Part shown: in pieces, positions 6,297 to 8,593 of the stretch | Layout: every line of letters starts with the position of its first letter | Position numbering within the stretch: the first letter of the stretch is position 1 | NCBI GenBank assembly: GCA_023247875.1 | Contig: JAHFFQ010000059.1 | Location: 1 to 8,593, forward strand | Reading direction: 5' to 3' | From: Candidatus Omnitrophota bacterium | GTDB lineage: Bacteria > Omnitrophota > Gorgyraeia > Gygaellales > Profunditerraquicolaceae | Length of the DNA: 8,593 bases | The notes under the pieces: model-generated | Told to the model about the DNA's origin: nothing | The model's database searches: none | Seen by the model: only the letters and a program-made list of their open reading frames with translations | Program-made: the position numbers and the translations under genes

Positions 6297-7040
6297 TTAA
6301 ATATTTCCCAGGATAAAAACCGACAAGAGGGTAATTATCTCCGTTAATTCGATCCCCGCTCCCAGGGTATCGCCGGTTATCCCCCCTATCTTTTTAGTCG
6401 AGAATTTCCCCAGAGCATAACTAAAACCGGTAACGATCAACAACACGAGCAACCCTCTTACCTGCCAGGCTATAGACGCGCAGATAACCGCCGCGGCAGA
6501 AGAAAGGATAAATATCTTCAGGTTCATACCTTTGATAAATGCCCCTGCCTTTCCCTCCTGCCGGGCATAAGGGAAAAAGAACATTGTTGCTACCGCTGAC
6601 CAGCGGCTTAACACGCACATCAGCATAAGAGCGTTAAGCTGTAAAGATACGCTTATTGAAAAAAGAAGGACAATCTTTAACAATATTACGCTTATCAGGC
6701 TTAACACGCCCATGACCCCGCTCCGGGAATCGCGCATTATCTCAAGCATTTGCTCAGCTGGCCTTGCGCTTAAGAATGCGTCGGCAGTATCCGACAAGCC
6801 GTCCAGATGCAGCCCCCCGGTAATAACGATCAAAACAACCACGGTGATCACATTCATGGCCAGAAAAGGAAGATTCAAAAAAGACAACAAGGCATTTAGC
6901 CCTGCAAGGAATAACCCCAGGAGCAGGCCGACAAGCGGAAAATATACCATTGAACCGGCCATCCTTTGCTCATTGGCCGTTTTTAATTTAACCGGAATGA
7001 CGGTTAAAAACTGTAGCGCTGATAAAAATGAGGCTATCAT
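6297..7040 (-). CDS. cobS: Cobalamin synthase CobS (adenosylcobinamide-GDP ribazoletransferase)
   Basis: This integral inner-membrane enzyme joins adenosylcobinamide-GDP to alpha-ribazole or its phosphate, the final assembly step of the nucleotide loop. The 247-residue protein has about six hydrophobic segments. It shows the family hallmarks: SALQFLTVIPV near the start (8-18), YFPLVGLLLG (33-42), GGLHLDGLSDTADAF (75-89), MRDSRSGVMG (102-111), LSRWSAVATMFFFPYAR (144-160) and GDTLGAGIELTE (223-234). The acidic D80 and D84 in the HLDGLSDTAD motif probably bind the divalent metal. The start ATG overlaps the cobT stop as ATGA, and GGAG (7049-7052) lies 8 nt upstream. It uses the products of the neighbouring cobU and cobT, so the gene order mirrors the pathway. 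Confidence 0.95.
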   Translation of the reverse strand: MIASFLSALQFLTVIPVKLKTANEQRMAGSMVYFPLVGLLLGLFLAGLNALLSFLNLPFLAMNVITVVVLIVITGGLHLDGLSDTADAFLSARPAEQMLEIMRDSRSGVMGVLSLISVILLKIVLLFSISVSLQLNALMLMCVLSRWSAVATMFFFPYARQEGKAGAFIKGMNLKIFILSSAAAVICASIAWQVRGLLVLLIVTGFSYALGKFSTKKIGGITGDTLGAGIELTEIITLLSVFILGNI

Positions 7041-8095
7041 ATATTTTTCTCCGATACATTGGCGCTCTTAAATGTCGCCATCTGGGTAAGGATCTTGACC
7101 GCGGCGTCAGCCAGGCCTATCCCAAGAGCTCCGCCAGTCCCTTCTCCAAGCCTTAAATCTAAATCCAACAAGGGCCTTAACCCGATGTGCTCCAGGATAA
7201 TTTTATGCCCTCCCTCCTGGGATTTGTGGGCGGCGATCATATAATCTTTTACCTTGGGCTCAATTTTAAAAGCAACCAAAGCGGCTGCGCCTGATATAAA
7301 CCCATCAATAACTACCGGGGTTTTATGGGAAGCGGCAGCCAGGATTATACCCGCAAGGCCTCCGATCTCAAATCCGCCCACTTTAGATAAAACATCAATT
7401 GGGTCAGCCGGATCAGGCTTGTTAAGCAAAAGGGATTTTTTGATAACTTCGATCTTATTCTTCAGCCCCGGATCATCCAGGCCGGCCCCTCTTCCGGTGA
7501 TCTTTTCAACCGGGCTGCCGGTAAAAGAAGCGGTGATCGCGCTGGCAGCGGTAGTATTGCCTATCCCCATTTCACCGGTCCCGACAATATCAATGCCGCG
7601 CCTAAGCTCTTCTTCAAATAAATCTATACCAGCGTGGATTGCTTTTATTGCTTCATCCCTGGTCATCGCCGGGCCCTTTGCCATATTCTTTGTCCCGTAA
7701 TTTATCTTTTCAACGCGTAGTTTTGGATCAGGCTTTAGATCCGCAGAGACTCCGATATCCACGACCACCACTCTTGCGCCGACATGCTTTGCCAGGACAT
7801 TTATCCCTGCTCCGCCAGCGACAAAATTATAAACCATTTGAGCAGTCACCTCTTTAGGATAAGCGCTTACTCCTTCGTCAGTTACCCCGTGGTCCGCGGC
7901 TAAAGTAAAAATAACTTTATTTACCAATGATGGATTAACTTTCCCAGTAATCCCGCAGATCCGCTTTGCCAGCTCCTCCAATCTTCCCAAGCTCCCCAAT
8001 GGCTTAGTTAGATTATCCAATCTTGCCTGCGTCTTATTTATAATAACAGGATCAACTCCCGAAATATTCTTGATCGTATTATTTATCCTCTCCAC
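7037..8095 (-). CDS. cobT: Nicotinate-nucleotide--dimethylbenzimidazole phosphoribosyltransferase CobT
   Basis: CobT transfers phosphoribose from nicotinate mononucleotide to the lower-ligand base, giving the alpha-ribazole phosphate used by CobS. The 352-residue protein is full length. Motifs seen are LTKPLGSLGRLEELA (29-43), AADHGVTDEGVSAYP (66-80), GGAGINVLA (94-102), GEMGIGNTTAASA (174-186), GRGAGLDD (201-208), VGGFEIGGLAG (239-249), VVIDGFISGAAA (261-272) and SQEGGHK (292-298). E318 in LRLGEGTGGALG matches the catalytic glutamate of the Salmonella enzyme. The start is GTG directly after the cobU stop TAA, with GGAGG 7 nt upstream. The base actually used cannot be read from the sequence; no bluB or bza gene for making dimethylbenzimidazole is in the window, so an alternative or scavenged benzimidazole or purine is possible. 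Confidence 0.96.
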   Translation of the reverse strand: MERINNTIKNISGVDPVIINKTQARLDNLTKPLGSLGRLEELAKRICGITGKVNPSLVNKVIFTLAADHGVTDEGVSAYPKEVTAQMVYNFVAGGAGINVLAKHVGARVVVVDIGVSADLKPDPKLRVEKINYGTKNMAKGPAMTRDEAIKAIHAGIDLFEEELRRGIDIVGTGEMGIGNTTAASAITASFTGSPVEKITGRGAGLDDPGLKNKIEVIKKSLLLNKPDPADPIDVLSKVGGFEIGGLAGIILAAASHKTPVVIDGFISGAAALVAFKIEPKVKDYMIAAHKSQEGGHKIILEHIGLRPLLDLDLRLGEGTGGALGIGLADAAVKILTQMATFKSANVSEKNI

Positions 8096-8593
8096 TTACC
8101 TTCCTCCCTTTATCTTTAAGGCTATACCTGAAACAGTAAAAAACACTTCATCGGCTTTAGCGGCAACCAATTGATTAACCCTCCCGGAGATATCGCGAAA
8201 GTCCCTGCCCAGCTTATTTACCGGTACTAATCCCAAACCCACTTCATTAGAAACCAGGATTATCCTCGCCCTCTTCTTCCCTAAAACAAACAGCAGGCCT
8301 TCGATATTCCTGATAACTGCTTCTTGGCCGTCACCGGCGAGGACTAAATTAGAAACCAAAAGAGTCAAACAATCAATAAGGATACAATCAAAGCTGCTAT
8401 TAATCTTATCTAATAATTTTGCCAGATCCCTGGGCTCCTCAAAGGTCTCCCAATGTTTTGGCCGCGATTCTTTATGCAGCTTGATGCGCTCCCGCATCTC
8501 TTTGTCCAGGCCCTGGCAAGTAGCGATAAAGGCGACTTTCTTGTATTTCTTGGCCAGGCTCAAAGCATAGGTGCTCTTCCCGCTGCGCGCCCC
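8096..8593 (-). CDS. cobU: Adenosylcobinamide kinase / adenosylcobinamide-phosphate guanylyltransferase CobU (5' end cut)
   Basis: This bifunctional enzyme phosphorylates adenosylcobinamide and then attaches GMP, making the adenosylcobinamide-GDP used by CobS. The visible 165 residues begin with GARSGKSTYALSLAKKY, the P-loop of CobU, so only a few N-terminal residues lie beyond the right edge; a start at the internal TTG (8563) would delete the P-loop and is wrong. RIKLHKESRPKHWETFEEP matches the family, and the His in KLHKES (visible residue 40) corresponds to the guanylylated His46 of Salmonella CobU. ILIDCLTLLVSNLV and VSNEVGLGLVPVNKLGRDFR are further conserved blocks; the usual Trp in the CLTLW motif is Leu here. 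The gene is directly followed by cobT with no gap, so more of the operon probably lies upstream, outside the window. Confidence 0.94.
   Translation of the reverse strand, partial: GARSGKSTYALSLAKKYKKVAFIATCQGLDKEMRERIKLHKESRPKHWETFEEPRDLAKLLDKINSSFDCILIDCLTLLVSNLVLAGDGQEAVIRNIEGLLFVLGKKRARIILVSNEVGLGLVPVNKLGRDFRDISGRVNQLVAAKADEVFFTVSGIALKIKGGR

Noticed and set aside
7254..7700. A 148-codon open frame on the plus strand opposite cobT.
   Set aside because: It is fully antisense to a well-conserved gene, is rich in Pro/Ser/Ile as expected of a shadow frame, and resembles no family.

Overview
The window reads as a compact piece of a Gram-negative, probably anaerobic bacterial genome. All eight genes lie on the minus strand, so transcription runs from right to left. 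An outer membrane is implied by a TonB-dependent receptor with a signal peptide and a C-terminal phenylalanine. An anaerobic lifestyle is suggested, not proven, by the AmmeMemoRadiSam-type radical SAM enzyme. The overall style would fit an uncultured lineage such as Omnitrophota or a deltaproteobacterium-like group, but nothing here fixes the taxonomy.

The right half (about 4112-8593) is a tightly packed cobalamin operon read as cobU (cut by the window edge) - cobT - cobS - cobQ - DUF71 ATPase. Junctions are abutting (TAA then GTG), overlapping by ATGA (cobT/cobS and cobQ/DUF71) or only 11 bp apart. These enzymes amidate cobyrinate diamide to cobyrate (CobQ), activate cobinamide (CobU), activate the lower-ligand base (CobT) and join the two halves (CobS). 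The DUF71 PP-loop ATPase is not a textbook cobalamin gene; its place in the operon fits an earlier comparative-genomics prediction that one bacterial branch of that family works in B12 salvage.

The centre (about 2136-4100) is the uptake module: a cobalamin riboswitch followed by btuB. The riboswitch sits between the biosynthetic genes and btuB, so B12 can repress the receptor separately even if transcription reads through from upstream. An open frame extends 40 codons upstream into the riboswitch; the true btuB start is the ATG at 3965, preceded by a good ribosome binding site and followed by a signal peptide.

Downstream of btuB lies a 76-nt nested palindrome (2051-2126) that looks like a REP/MITE-type mobile repeat. 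The left part (1-2007) then holds a second, unrelated gene set: a radical SAM enzyme of the AmmeMemoRadiSam type with an N-terminal export signal, a CcdA/DsbD-like membrane thiol carrier 2 bp downstream, and the start of a polytopic membrane protein resembling the fused MFS/spermidine synthase family. This trio is the most unusual part of the window and the best candidate for an undescribed system. No stretch over 300 bases lacks a gene, and no tRNA, rRNA, CRISPR array or transposase gene was seen.
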